This document shows, piece after piece, positions 47,458 through 55,469 of a DNA stretch of 64,000 nt; within the stretch, counting starts at the first letter, position 1; each line of letters begins with the position of its first letter. This stretch comes from Pelomicrobium methylotrophicum (GTDB taxonomy: Bacteria > Pseudomonadota > Gammaproteobacteria > Burkholderiales > UBA6910). A model generated the notes under the pieces. The model was not told the origin of the DNA. It made no database searches and worked only from the letters and a program-made list of their open reading frames with translations. A program made the position numbers and the translations under genes. Location: positions 46,517-110,516 of the forward strand of contig NZ_VPFL01000010.1 of NCBI RefSeq assembly GCF_008014345.1. The letters run 5' to 3'.

Positions 47458-48060
47458 ATGAATCGAGTTTTGATTTGGGACTGGCCGGTGCGCGTGGGGC
47501 ATTGGTTCCTGGTGGCCGGCTTCGGACTTGCCTGGATCACCGGCGACAGTGAACGCTGGCGGCTCGTGCACGGGGCGGTGGGCGGGGCCATGGTGGGCGT
47601 TGTCCTGTTCCGTCTCCTGTGGGGCTTCGTGGGCACCCGGCACGCGCGCTTTGCCGATTTCGTGCGCGGCCCACGGGCGGCGGCTGCGCACCTGCGCGGG
47701 CTCCTGGCGCTGCGCCCGGAATACACGGCGGGACACAATCCGGCGGGAGGGTTCGCCATCCTCGCCCTCCTCGCCTTCATCCTGCTCACGGGGGCGACCG
47801 GGTGGTTTGCCTACCAGGATGCAGGCGAATGGGCCGGTGAGTTGCACGAGACCCTCGCCCATGCTCTACTCCTGCTGGTCTTCGTCCACTTGGCGGGCGT
47901 GCTCGTGGGCAGCGCTGTCTTGGGCGAGAATCTGGTGCGGGCCATGCTCGACGGCCGCAAGCGCGCGCGGCCGGAGGCCGCCATCCCGAGCGCCCGTGCC
48001 GTTGCCGTGCCGCTCCTGCTTGCCGCGGCGGCTGCCGGTGCATGGTGGTTCGTGCAGTAG
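47458..48060 (+). CDS. Cytochrome b561-type membrane protein
   Basis: This 200-aa four-helix cytochrome b starts VLIWDWPVRVGHWFLVAGF. Conserved His residues lie in VGHW, RLVHGAVGG and in ELHETLAHALLLLVFVHLAG. It probably moves electrons from the quinone pool to the dihaem cytochrome. The start at 47458 has GAGGAA upstream and lies 1 bp after the previous stop. Confidence 0.88.
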   Translation: MNRVLIWDWPVRVGHWFLVAGFGLAWITGDSERWRLVHGAVGGAMVGVVLFRLLWGFVGTRHARFADFVRGPRAAAAHLRGLLALRPEYTAGHNPAGGFAILALLAFILLTGATGWFAYQDAGEWAGELHETLAHALLLLVFVHLAGVLVGSAVLGENLVRAMLDGRKRARPEAAIPSARAVAVPLLLAAAAAGAWWFVQ

Positions 48061-48072
48061 TATTCTCAAGCG

Positions 48073-48732
48073 ATGCGCCTTCTGCTGGTGGAAGACGATC
48101 CACATCTGGGAGATGCCCTGGCCGCGGGCCTGCGCCAGGCCGGCCATGCGGTGGACTGGGTGAAGGATGGGGTGGCCGCCGACCTGGCCCTGACAGCGGA
48201 ACCCTTCGATCTCCTCATTCTCGACCTAGGGCTGCCGCGCCGGGCGGGGCTTGCGGTCTTGCGCACGCTGCGGGCCAGAGGGCAGTCTCTGCCGGTCATC
48301 ATCCTCACCGCCCGGGATGCGGTGGAAGACAAGGTGGCCGGCCTCGATGCCGGCGCAGACGATTATCTGATCAAGCCCGTGGATCTCGCCGAACTGGCCG
48401 CCCGGGTGCGTGCCCTCGCTCGGCGCGCGGCAGGTCTTGCCCAACCACGGCTGAAAGTGGGCCACCTCGTGATCGACCCCGCCGCCCGCTGCGCCGCTTT
48501 GAACGGCGCGCCGCTCGCGCTTTCGGCCAAGGAGTTCGCCCTGCTTATGACCCTCGCCGAAAACGCCGGCCGCGTGGTGCCCCGGGCCCGGCTCGAAGCC
48601 GCCCTCTACGGCTGGGATGAAACACCGGAGAGCAATGCCCTGGAGGTCCACATTCACCATCTGCGGCGCAAGCTGGGGCCGGAGCGCATCCAGACCCTGC
48701 GCGGCATCGGCTATCGCCTGGTGCCCGCATGA
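48073..48732 (+). CDS. QseB/PmrA-like response regulator
   Basis: This 219-aa OmpR-family regulator has a receiver with acidic pair VEDDPHLG and phosphoacceptor Asp51 (LLILDLGLP), and a winged-helix output domain with ESNALEVHIHHLRRKLG. The sequence is closest to the QseB/PmrA subgroup. It lies 12 bp after the cytochrome b gene and overlaps the kinase gene by 4 bases, so it likely controls the SHP operon through the direct repeat at 46508. Confidence 0.93.
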   Translation: MRLLLVEDDPHLGDALAAGLRQAGHAVDWVKDGVAADLALTAEPFDLLILDLGLPRRAGLAVLRTLRARGQSLPVIILTARDAVEDKVAGLDAGADDYLIKPVDLAELAARVRALARRAAGLAQPRLKVGHLVIDPAARCAALNGAPLALSAKEFALLMTLAENAGRVVPRARLEAALYGWDETPESNALEVHIHHLRRKLGPERIQTLRGIGYRLVPA

Positions 48733-49808
48733 CCACCCGCTGGTTCTCGCTGGGCCGCCGCCTCCTCCTTTGGTTGCTGACGGGGATCGTCTTGGGCTGG
48801 ATGGGTGCCACCGCGGCGGTGTATTGGGTCGCCCGCGAGGAACTCGGCAAATGGCAGGAGGAGGAGACGCACCACGACGCGCCCCATCTGTGGCACGAAT
48901 TCGAAGAGCATTTCCTTGAGGCGGTGCTCACGCCTCTGGGGATCCTGCTGCCGGCGCTGGGCGGGTGGATCTGGTTCGCCACCCGCCGGGGGCTTGCCCC
49001 TCTTGAGGACATCGCGCAAGAAGTCGCCCGGCGCGCACCCGAGCACCTGCAGCCCCTGGCGCCTGCCGCAGCGCCGACGGAAATCCGCCCCCTCGTCGCC
49101 GCCCTCAACCGCCTTTTCGCGCGGGTGGCGCAAGCCCTGGAAAATGAACGCCGTTTCACAGCCGATGCCGCCCATGAGCTGCGCACGCCGCTTGCCGCCA
49201 TGCGCGCCCAGGCACAGGTGGCGCAGGCGGCCCGCACGCCGGCGGAACGGGAGCATGCCTTGGAGCAGATCATCGACGCCAGCCATCGGGCGGCGCGGCT
49301 TCTGGAGCAGCTCCTCACCCTGGCGCGGCTCGATCCGGCTGCCGCCCCCACGCCTGCCCCGGTGATGCTCGACACCCTGGCCGCGGAAGTGTGCGCCGAG
49401 TTCGGGGCACGGGCACTCGACCGGGGCATACACCTCGCGCTTGAGGCCCAACCGGCTTCGACGCCTGGCAACGCCGATCTGTTACGGGTACTTTTGGCCA
49501 ACCTGGTGGACAACGCCCTGCGCTACGTCCCCGCCGGCGGGCACGTGGTCGTGCGGGTCGGGCCGCGGGTCGGGGGGGCGGAACTCGCCGTCAGCGACGA
49601 CGGGCCCGGCATCCCGGCGTCAGAGCGAGAGGCGGTGCTGCGGCGCTTCCACCGCCTGGCCGGCCAGGACGTGCCCGGCAGCGGGCTGGGGCTTTCCATC
49701 GCCGCCCGTATCGTCGAACTCCATCACGCCCGGCTCGCGCTCGAGGAGGGCCCCTGCGGCCGCGGTCTCACGGTGCGGGTGAGCTTTCCTGATCACGGCG
49801 CGCCTTGA
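48729..49808 (+). CDS. Sensor histidine kinase (QseC-like)
   Basis: This 359-aa kinase has two transmembrane helices (about 11-34 and 67-85). Between them is only a 30-residue periplasmic loop, rich in His, Asp and Glu (KWQEEETHHDAPHLWHEFEE). A short linker, the H-box with His149 (FTADAAHELRTPLAAM), and an ATPase domain with NLVDNALRYVP, DDGPGIP and GSGLGLSIAARIV follow. The loop composition hints at metal or acid sensing. Confidence 0.92.
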   Translation: MTTRWFSLGRRLLLWLLTGIVLGWMGATAAVYWVAREELGKWQEEETHHDAPHLWHEFEEHFLEAVLTPLGILLPALGGWIWFATRRGLAPLEDIAQEVARRAPEHLQPLAPAAAPTEIRPLVAALNRLFARVAQALENERRFTADAAHELRTPLAAMRAQAQVAQAARTPAEREHALEQIIDASHRAARLLEQLLTLARLDPAAAPTPAPVMLDTLAAEVCAEFGARALDRGIHLALEAQPASTPGNADLLRVLLANLVDNALRYVPAGGHVVVRVGPRVGGAELAVSDDGPGIPASEREAVLRRFHRLAGQDVPGSGLGLSIAARIVELHHARLALEEGPCGRGLTVRVSFPDHGAP

Positions 49809-49856
49809 AGCGCTTTCGGCCGCCCGGGTCCCCTTGGTAATTCGCGGCAGCGACGA

Positions 49857-50585
49857 GCCCTTCCGCACAAAAAAACGCAAGACTGGCCTGGGCCTGTCGG
49901 CAGGGGGACGACGTCCTGCTGCACGGCGAGCTCGTGGCGGTGCGTGAACAACGCGGGGCAGGCGGCTCGCCCGTCTTCGAGAGCGTCAGCGAAATCCTGC
50001 TCAGCCTGCCTGTGGACCCGAATCTCCCGGCCATGGCGGACCCCGTGGCGACACAAACGGCCGCGGACTACCTCAAAAGCATCTACCAGCACGAATGCCG
50101 CGCCCGGTGCCAAGGAAGAGCGGCAGCACTTCGCCCGGATCTGTCGGAAGTATCTGCTGTGCTCGTTTGACGCCCGTATCAATCGCGCCCAAGAGCAGGC
50201 GATGATGCTCATGGCGGAGGCGGGAAGCAGGCCCGAATTCAATACTTGCTGCCGAAGAAGCGCGCAAGCATGTTGAGGAACTCGAGCGGATGCGAAAAGA
50301 GCGGCTTGCCGGACGGGCCAAACTTGAGATCGCCCGGACCGGGCCCGTGCGGCACGTGGCTGCGGCCATTGTGTTAACGCCTGGCGCGGACACCGAGACG
50401 AAGCTTATAGTGAACTTGCGGACAAACTCGACCCGGACCTCCGCAGACAGAGCGAGCGGGCTGCGGAGGATATCGTCGTGGCCGCGCTCGAGGAGGAAGG
50501 CTTCTACCAGGATCGGATCGAGCGGGTCGGGCACCTGAAGCTCGACTTCGACGTACGCGCCCACAAGATTGCGGAACCGGCAACG
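49857..50585 (+). pseudogene. Degenerate helicase-like gene, C-terminal remnant
   Basis: Three frames join to give LLHGELVAVREQRG, then GSPVFESVSEILLSLPVDP, ADYLKSIYQHE, then FDARINRAQEQAMMLMAEAG, ELERMRKERLAGRAKLEIA and finally LDPDLRRQSERAAEDIVVAA. The blocks resemble the C-terminal part of large SNF2-type helicases that often carry DUF3883 and occur in defence islands. At least two frameshifts are present, and the end is cut by an IS256-type tip at 50586. Assignment is tentative. Confidence 0.4.
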
Positions 50586-50751
50586 GATTGTGCAACCCCT
50601 TTTCTGTAAATTTCCTCGGCGGTGGTCATGACGCCTGGGTTACGGGTTGAGGTGGAGATCGAACTTGCGGGTCTGACGCGTCGCCCAGTTCGGCGAGCAG
50701 CGCCGAGACGAGTCTGAGACAGGAATCGGGATTCGGGAAGATGCTCGCCAC
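50586..50751 (-). mobile_element. IS256-family element, copy C (right-end remnant)
   Basis: This 166-bp block starts GATTGTGCAACCCC and aligns base for base, with many substitutions, to the first about 165 bp of copy B (from 61807), including the transposase C-terminal codons. The rest is gone and the block joins directly to an IS481/IS3-type transposase tail. Confidence 0.8.
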
Positions 50752-50871
50752 AGGCCGCTCTTCTACAACACCCAGCGCCCCCACCATCGCCTCGGCCAGC
50801 GCACTCCTCTATCATTCCTCCTCCAACATCAACCCGAGTGCCAAAGGTACTGGACGCATACATTTGCTTGA
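50752..50871 (+). pseudogene. IS481/IS3-type transposase tail
   Basis: The frame from 50752 reads RPLFYNTQRPHHRLGQRTPL and ends PECQRYWTHTFA before a stop at 50869-50871. This is the C-terminus of integrase-core (rve) transposases, with the familiar YNTQRPH motif. No other part of the element remains. Confidence 0.75.
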
Positions 50872-50872
50872 G

Positions 50873-50908
50873 CCATCTAATGACATCGTATATGATGTCA
50901 TTAGATGG
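50873..50908. promoter_or_regulatory. 36-bp near-perfect palindrome over the toxin start
   Basis: Arms CCATCTAATGACATC and GATGTCATTAGATGG flank a 6-base centre GTATAT; one base pair in 18 mismatches. The right arm includes the ATG of the PIN toxin gene at 50905. It is probably the operator bound by the RHH antitoxin, and its AT-rich centre could also hold the -10 element. Confidence 0.7.
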
Positions 50909-51324
50909 TTCGCCTGGTCGTCGACACCAACGTCTTCGTTGCTGCTTTGCGTTCGGGCGGTGGTGCTGCGCGAGAGGTCTTGCGCCGCTGCCTGACGGGG
51001 CGCTACCGGCCGCTCTTTGGCAACGCCTTGTGGCAGGAGTACTGTGCGCTGCTCGCGCGCGAGGGGTGGAGCCAGGAGACGACTGCCGAGGAGCGGCAAG
51101 CGGTGCTGGCGGCGCTGGCTGCCCGAGGCGAGTGGGTGACCATCTACTACCTCTGGCGTCCCAATCTGCCCGATGAGGCGGACAACCATTTGGTCGAGCT
51201 GGCCTTGGCGGGTGGCGCCGCGGGGATCGTGACCCACAACGTGCGCGACCTGCTGCGCGGCGAACTGAAGGTCGAGACGTTGCGGGTGGTGACGCCCGCG
51301 CAATGTCTGGAGGTCTGGCCATGA
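50905..51324 (+). CDS. PIN-domain toxin, COG1569 type
   Basis: This 139-aa putative toxin has the PIN motif VRLVVDTNVFVAALRS, a Glu in WQEYCALLAREGW, DEADNHLVELALAG and THNVRDLLRGE. In this TA type the toxin gene precedes the antitoxin. The start codon lies inside the 36-bp palindrome and has no clear ribosome binding site, so a leaderless or tightly repressed message is possible. Confidence 0.88.
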   Translation: MVRLVVDTNVFVAALRSGGGAAREVLRRCLTGRYRPLFGNALWQEYCALLAREGWSQETTAEERQAVLAALAARGEWVTIYYLWRPNLPDEADNHLVELALAGGAAGIVTHNVRDLLRGELKVETLRVVTPAQCLEVWP

Positions 51325-51548
51325 CAACGTTGAGCATTCGACTGCCTGAAGAGACGGCGCGGCGACTGAAAGCGCTGGCGCGCAGCCGGGGGGTGAGCGT
51401 CAATAAACTGATCGAAGAGTTGAGCGCGCGCGCCTTGGCCGCCTGGGACACGGAGAACCATTTTCGTGCGCTGGCAGCCAACGGCGACATCGAACGCGCG
51501 CTCGCGATTCTTGATCGGCTGGATGCGCAGGATCGGCGCGCGCAGTAA
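51321..51548 (+). CDS. Ribbon-helix-helix antitoxin
   Basis: This 75-aa protein starts MTTLSIRLPEETARRLKALA, the RHH/CopG fold, with a C-terminal helix that should bind the toxin. The ATG at 51321 overlaps the toxin stop (ATGA) and GGAGG lies about 7 bases upstream. The toxin-first order is less common but known for COG1569 pairs. Confidence 0.88.
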   Translation: MTTLSIRLPEETARRLKALARSRGVSVNKLIEELSARALAAWDTENHFRALAANGDIERALAILDRLDAQDRRAQ

Positions 51549-51576
51549 ACCACCAGCGACTTCATTGATCGGCATA

Positions 51577-51638
51577 GGGGGCGGCGGTGAGCCGCTCCCC
51601 TGCCCCACCACCCGGCATGCGGGTCCGCACCGGGCGGT
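51577..51638 (-). other. Pair of stable hairpins resembling group II intron domains
   Basis: Hairpin 1 has arms at 51577-51585 and 51591-51600 (GGGGGCGGC/GCCGCTCCCC). Hairpin 2 (51607-51638) has a 9-bp stem, a two-base bulge, a 4-bp stem and a 4-base loop, the outline of a group II intron domain V read on the minus strand. There is no reverse transcriptase gene nearby. It may be an intron fragment or simply a strong terminator after the antitoxin gene. Confidence 0.35.
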
Positions 51639-51659
51639 TCGAGAAGTTGAGGTCATAAC

Positions 51660-52140
51660 AGGAGGAACATCGCGCGCTGCTGGCTGTGGGGGAGGACTGT
51701 CTCAAGGGCAGCCAATATGACTGGCTCACCAACCCGGACAACATGACCCGCAGCCAACGAAACCGCTTCTGTGCCCTGCGGGATAGCAGCCTGAAGACGG
51801 CGCGCGCGCCTGGGCCATCAAGGAATTCGCCATGGGTCTGTGGCACTACACGAGCCGCACCTGGGCGGCCAAAGGCTGGGCGCGCTGGCTGTCCTGGGCG
51901 GTGCGCAGCCGCCTTGCGCCGGTGAAAAAAGTGGCCGCGACCATCAAGAAGCATCTGTGAGGCATCATCAACGCCGTCGTCTTGAAGGTCCACAACGGCC
52001 ACGCCGAGAGCATCAACAGCCGCATCCAGCGCATCAAAGCCCAAGGGCGGGGTTTCCGCAATCGGGAGCGCTTTCGCAATGCCATCTACTTCCACCTCGG
52101 TGGCCTCGACCTCTACCCGGCTCAGGTCAGGAAAGCTAAT
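51660..52140 (+). pseudogene. ISL3-family transposase remnant
   Basis: Frames join to read CLKGSQYDWLTNPDNMT, then WAIKEFAMGLWHYTSRTWAA and VKKVAATIKKHL, a stop at about 51958, then VVLKVHNGHAESINSRIQRI and FRNAIYFHLGGLDLYP. These are ISL3 transposase C-terminal blocks. A frameshift near 51800 and an in-frame TGA make it non-functional. The sequence TCAACCCACTCGAT just after resembles the end of ISL3 elements. Confidence 0.8.
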
Positions 52141-52200
52141 TCAACCCACTCGATCAGGTGATGACCCCATTTTTTGAACAGTCATGTGGCAGGAGGGGGA

Positions 52201-53343
52201 ATGATCGACCCGGCAAGCCAAGCCCAATTGAAGGAGGCCATCGCAGACTGTATCGGCACCGATCAAGGGGTGTTAGACGCGCTGCGAGAAGAGATCCGCC
52301 CCCTGAAGAGCGCCACGCGCAGCATTCAGCCACGGGCGACGACGTCAATCTCGCTCGTCGGCACTGATGGCGGCAACAACCAGCTCCAGTTCGACCCTTT
52401 CCTGATCCAATTGGTCCGTATCGTAGACAGCAGCAACAACGAGTACTGTCTTGAGGTGGTATCCCCTACGACGCCAATTCAGAGACTCAACGAGCGTCAG
52501 TTCAACGCCGACGGGTCGCCCCGGACGGCGCTGGGCGAGATGATGGCCTTTCTGGGGGTGGATACGTTGCCGGCGCTGTCACACATGATTCGGCCGACTG
52601 ACAAGGGTGAGCCGGTCTCCCCCAGCTGGGTCCAGGTATACCGGGAACTGGTCGAGTGGGCGATTCTGTTCGCCATTCTGAAAAAGGACTTCGGCACCGA
52701 CACCCTGATCGTTTGCGACGGTTTGCTGCGCAGCAAGGTCTTCGCCAAGGACCTGTTCCTGCGACTGCTTCAAGGCATGAAGGAGCGTATCGACGTGCAA
52801 TGGAGTAAGAGCCGCCGCCGCGTGTATCTGGCTGGTGTGGCCAAACACAGCAAGGTGCTTTCCCGCTACCGTCTGGCGATGGCCCTTGAAGGAGTGCTTC
52901 AAACCGACTACCCAGCCTATGTGGAGGTGCCCCGCGAGGTGGAGGAAAAAGCGTACGTTTGGTCGGAATTCGCGCGAGGCAACGATCACGCCGGCGAGGG
53001 TGGGGAGATCAACAAGTTCGTCGGTGGCAAGATGTTCCTGGTGAAGTTCGGCTCACATCGCCGCGACCCCGTGTGGCCTGTGGACATATTCGAACCGCAG
53101 AAAGATAAAGCCCAGGAAATCCTTGGTTCCATGCTCGCCGATGCGATCAACGGCTTCCCAGTCCCGCACTACCCGCGTTGCCTACAGAAGGCGCATGAAA
53201 ACGCAGCTTTGGCCGATTTCGATTTCGACATACTGCAGGACTTCATTTACGACGGTATACGATCAAGCCTCGGTAGCGAAGCGAGCATCTTGGATGCGTT
53301 TCAGCTTCAGGATGTTGACCCTGCACAACGTCGGTACGGATAA
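52201..53343 (+). CDS. nurA: NurA-like nuclease of a HerA-NurA-methyltransferase unit
   Basis: This 380-aa protein carries the NurA hallmarks: Asp56 in LVGTDGGNN, Asp173 in VCDGLLRSK, Lys215 in VAKHSKVLSRY and a C-terminal PHYPRCLQKAHENAAL (322-337). NurA is a metal-dependent 5'-3' exonuclease/endonuclease that docks on HerA. A perfect AGGAGG four bases before the ATG at 52201 sets the start (a TTG at 52174 is rejected). It lies 11 bp ahead of the HerA gene. GC is clearly lower than in the flagellar block. Confidence 0.82.
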   Translation: MIDPASQAQLKEAIADCIGTDQGVLDALREEIRPLKSATRSIQPRATTSISLVGTDGGNNQLQFDPFLIQLVRIVDSSNNEYCLEVVSPTTPIQRLNERQFNADGSPRTALGEMMAFLGVDTLPALSHMIRPTDKGEPVSPSWVQVYRELVEWAILFAILKKDFGTDTLIVCDGLLRSKVFAKDLFLRLLQGMKERIDVQWSKSRRRVYLAGVAKHSKVLSRYRLAMALEGVLQTDYPAYVEVPREVEEKAYVWSEFARGNDHAGEGGEINKFVGGKMFLVKFGSHRRDPVWPVDIFEPQKDKAQEILGSMLADAINGFPVPHYPRCLQKAHENAALADFDFDILQDFIYDGIRSSLGSEASILDAFQLQDVDPAQRRYG

Positions 53344-53354
53344 GGGGGAAAAAC

Positions 53355-55469
53355 ATGGCAGACATCCAGCTCTTTCCCAGGGAGAAAGTTGTCGGCATCT
53401 TCCGTGGCTTCCAGCACGGGGGCCTGGAGTTCCACGCCGACTTGGTGTTGCCGTACCGGAACGAGTTCCAGAACATCCCTATGCACGGGCACTTCCTCCT
53501 CGTGCAACTGGAGACACCAGATGAAGCCGTGTTGGGCCGCATCGCTTCCTTCTCCTCGGAAGGCAAGTTATCCTATGGCTCCGGCGAGGAGTTCAATATC
53601 CGCGCAGTCCGCGAAGACCGGCCGATCCCTGAAGATCTGCGTGAGCAGTATCTCAAGTATCGGGTGAACATCCGGGTTCTTGGGGTACTACGGCGAAATG
53701 GCAGCAGCTTGACCTTCGTCCCCTCGCATCGCCGGCTTCCCCATGTTGGCAGCAAGGTGGCCTTTCCCAACGATGAGGTATTGCGCGAGATCGCTGGTCA
53801 CAACATCGACGGGGCACCCATCGGTCATCTGGCCTTCGGCGAATACATTTACGCCGCGGGGAACAAAACATTCCAGTCGCAGGAATGGATGCAGGTTGTA
53901 GAACCGGAGGTGCTGGTTCGCTTCCCAATTGAGTCATTGGTCTCCCGCCGTAGCTTCATCTTCGCCCGCGCAGGATTTGGCAAGTCCAACCTCAACAAAC
54001 TGCTCTTCTCGAAGCTCTACGAGACAACGCCTTTCGTGACCAAGTGTGGCGGCAAGCAGGTTCCGGTAGGCACAGTCATCTTCGATCCTGACGGCGAGTA
54101 TTTCTGGCCTGACGACAAGGGCCGACCGGGACTTTGTGATGTGCCCGCACTCGAGGACAAGCTTGTCGTTTTTACGGAACAAAAAAATCCAAGCCCGTTC
54201 TACCAATCTTTCGTAGCAGGAGGCATCAAACTCGACATCCGACGCCTCCGCCCCAGTGATGTGATTTCAATTGCTCTTGGTCCAGAGCGCCAGGAACAGC
54301 AAAACGTTCGAAAGCTGAGAGGACTTACCCAGGATCGATGGGAGTCATTGGTCAATTTGATCGATGCGAATGGCCACACCACACCGCTTGACGAGATCTG
54401 TCGTCTGCTTGACCTTGATGCTAATCGGCAGGAAGCCGAGGCCTTGGCTGCCAGAGCCAATATGACCGCGATCGTGAAGATGCTCCATGACAAGGGCAGC
54501 CAGCTCATGGACATGCTGGTTCACGCGCTCTCCCAAGGGAAGCTGTGTGTCATTGACGTCTCACAGATGCGCGGCAGCCAGTCGCTGGTGCTCTCTGGCC
54601 TGATCCTGCGCCGGATCTTCGACCGAAACCAACAGGAGTTCACGGCAGCCGATCCAAAGACCATCCCGGCGATCGCGGTCGTCGAAGAGGCACAGTCGGT
54701 GCTGAACGAAAACGCACCAGCTTCCGAACCCTACATCGCCTGGGTGAAAGAAGGGCGAAAGTACGATTTAGGCGCACTTTTGATTACTCAGCAGCCGGGC
54801 AGCATACCCGTCGAGATTCTTAGCCAAGGCGACAACTGGTTCATCTTCCATCTGTTATCCGCTGCTGACCTCGTTTCACTGAAGAAAGCCAATGCTCATT
54901 TCAGTGATGATTTGCTCGCTTCGCTGCTCAACGAACCGATACCAGGTCAGGGTGTTTTCTGGAGCTCCGTGGGTGGAAAACCTTATCCGGTCAGCGTGCG
55001 CACACTATCTTTCGAAAAGATGTATGCGATACGCGATCCGGAGTACAGGCTACCACCTGGCCAGACCTATGCGCAAACACTGCGCAGCATGTTCTCAGCC
55101 ATGAGGCAGATTGCGACCAAGACCCTCATACCTGGAGCCGTGGGATCGGGTGCCTTGTTTTCCTCAGAGGTAGAAGTGGAAGAAGCCGAAGCAGTGGACT
55201 TCATGGCAAGTATTGAACAACTTGCCATCGAGGCGTTGCGCCAAGATTCAAACATACGACAGAAGATTGAATCATCGGAGGGTATGCCTTGGTATGGTGT
55301 TCAGCAATTCCTGATCGACCACCTTCCAGAGCACTTGGAAGACCGTCGACAGTTTGCCTATAACCTCGTTCGCAAGGCCATGAACACGATCTATGGCTCA
55401 CAGCCAGAAGGTTGGGAGACTTTTAAGAATCCAAACACTGGTAAGACATGGATAAGGGCTAGGGCGTGA
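53355..55469 (+). CDS. herA: HerA-like hexameric ATPase/helicase (DUF87)
   Basis: This 704-aa protein has an N-terminal HAS barrel (about 10-100), then a RecA-like core with Walker A ARAGFGKS (204-211), FDPDGEYF (243-250), Walker B AVVEEAQ (441-447), and WVKEGRKYDLGALLITQQPG (463-482). The Walker A has Ala-Arg-Ala in place of the usual Gly-Thr/Ser-Ser. The C-terminal 130 residues are of unknown role. HerA hexamers feed DNA to NurA. GGGGGAAA precedes the ATG. Confidence 0.85.
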   Translation: MADIQLFPREKVVGIFRGFQHGGLEFHADLVLPYRNEFQNIPMHGHFLLVQLETPDEAVLGRIASFSSEGKLSYGSGEEFNIRAVREDRPIPEDLREQYLKYRVNIRVLGVLRRNGSSLTFVPSHRRLPHVGSKVAFPNDEVLREIAGHNIDGAPIGHLAFGEYIYAAGNKTFQSQEWMQVVEPEVLVRFPIESLVSRRSFIFARAGFGKSNLNKLLFSKLYETTPFVTKCGGKQVPVGTVIFDPDGEYFWPDDKGRPGLCDVPALEDKLVVFTEQKNPSPFYQSFVAGGIKLDIRRLRPSDVISIALGPERQEQQNVRKLRGLTQDRWESLVNLIDANGHTTPLDEICRLLDLDANRQEAEALAARANMTAIVKMLHDKGSQLMDMLVHALSQGKLCVIDVSQMRGSQSLVLSGLILRRIFDRNQQEFTAADPKTIPAIAVVEEAQSVLNENAPASEPYIAWVKEGRKYDLGALLITQQPGSIPVEILSQGDNWFIFHLLSAADLVSLKKANAHFSDDLLASLLNEPIPGQGVFWSSVGGKPYPVSVRTLSFEKMYAIRDPEYRLPPGQTYAQTLRSMFSAMRQIATKTLIPGAVGSGALFSSEVEVEEAEAVDFMASIEQLAIEALRQDSNIRQKIESSEGMPWYGVQQFLIDHLPEHLEDRRQFAYNLVRKAMNTIYGSQPEGWETFKNPNTGKTWIRARA

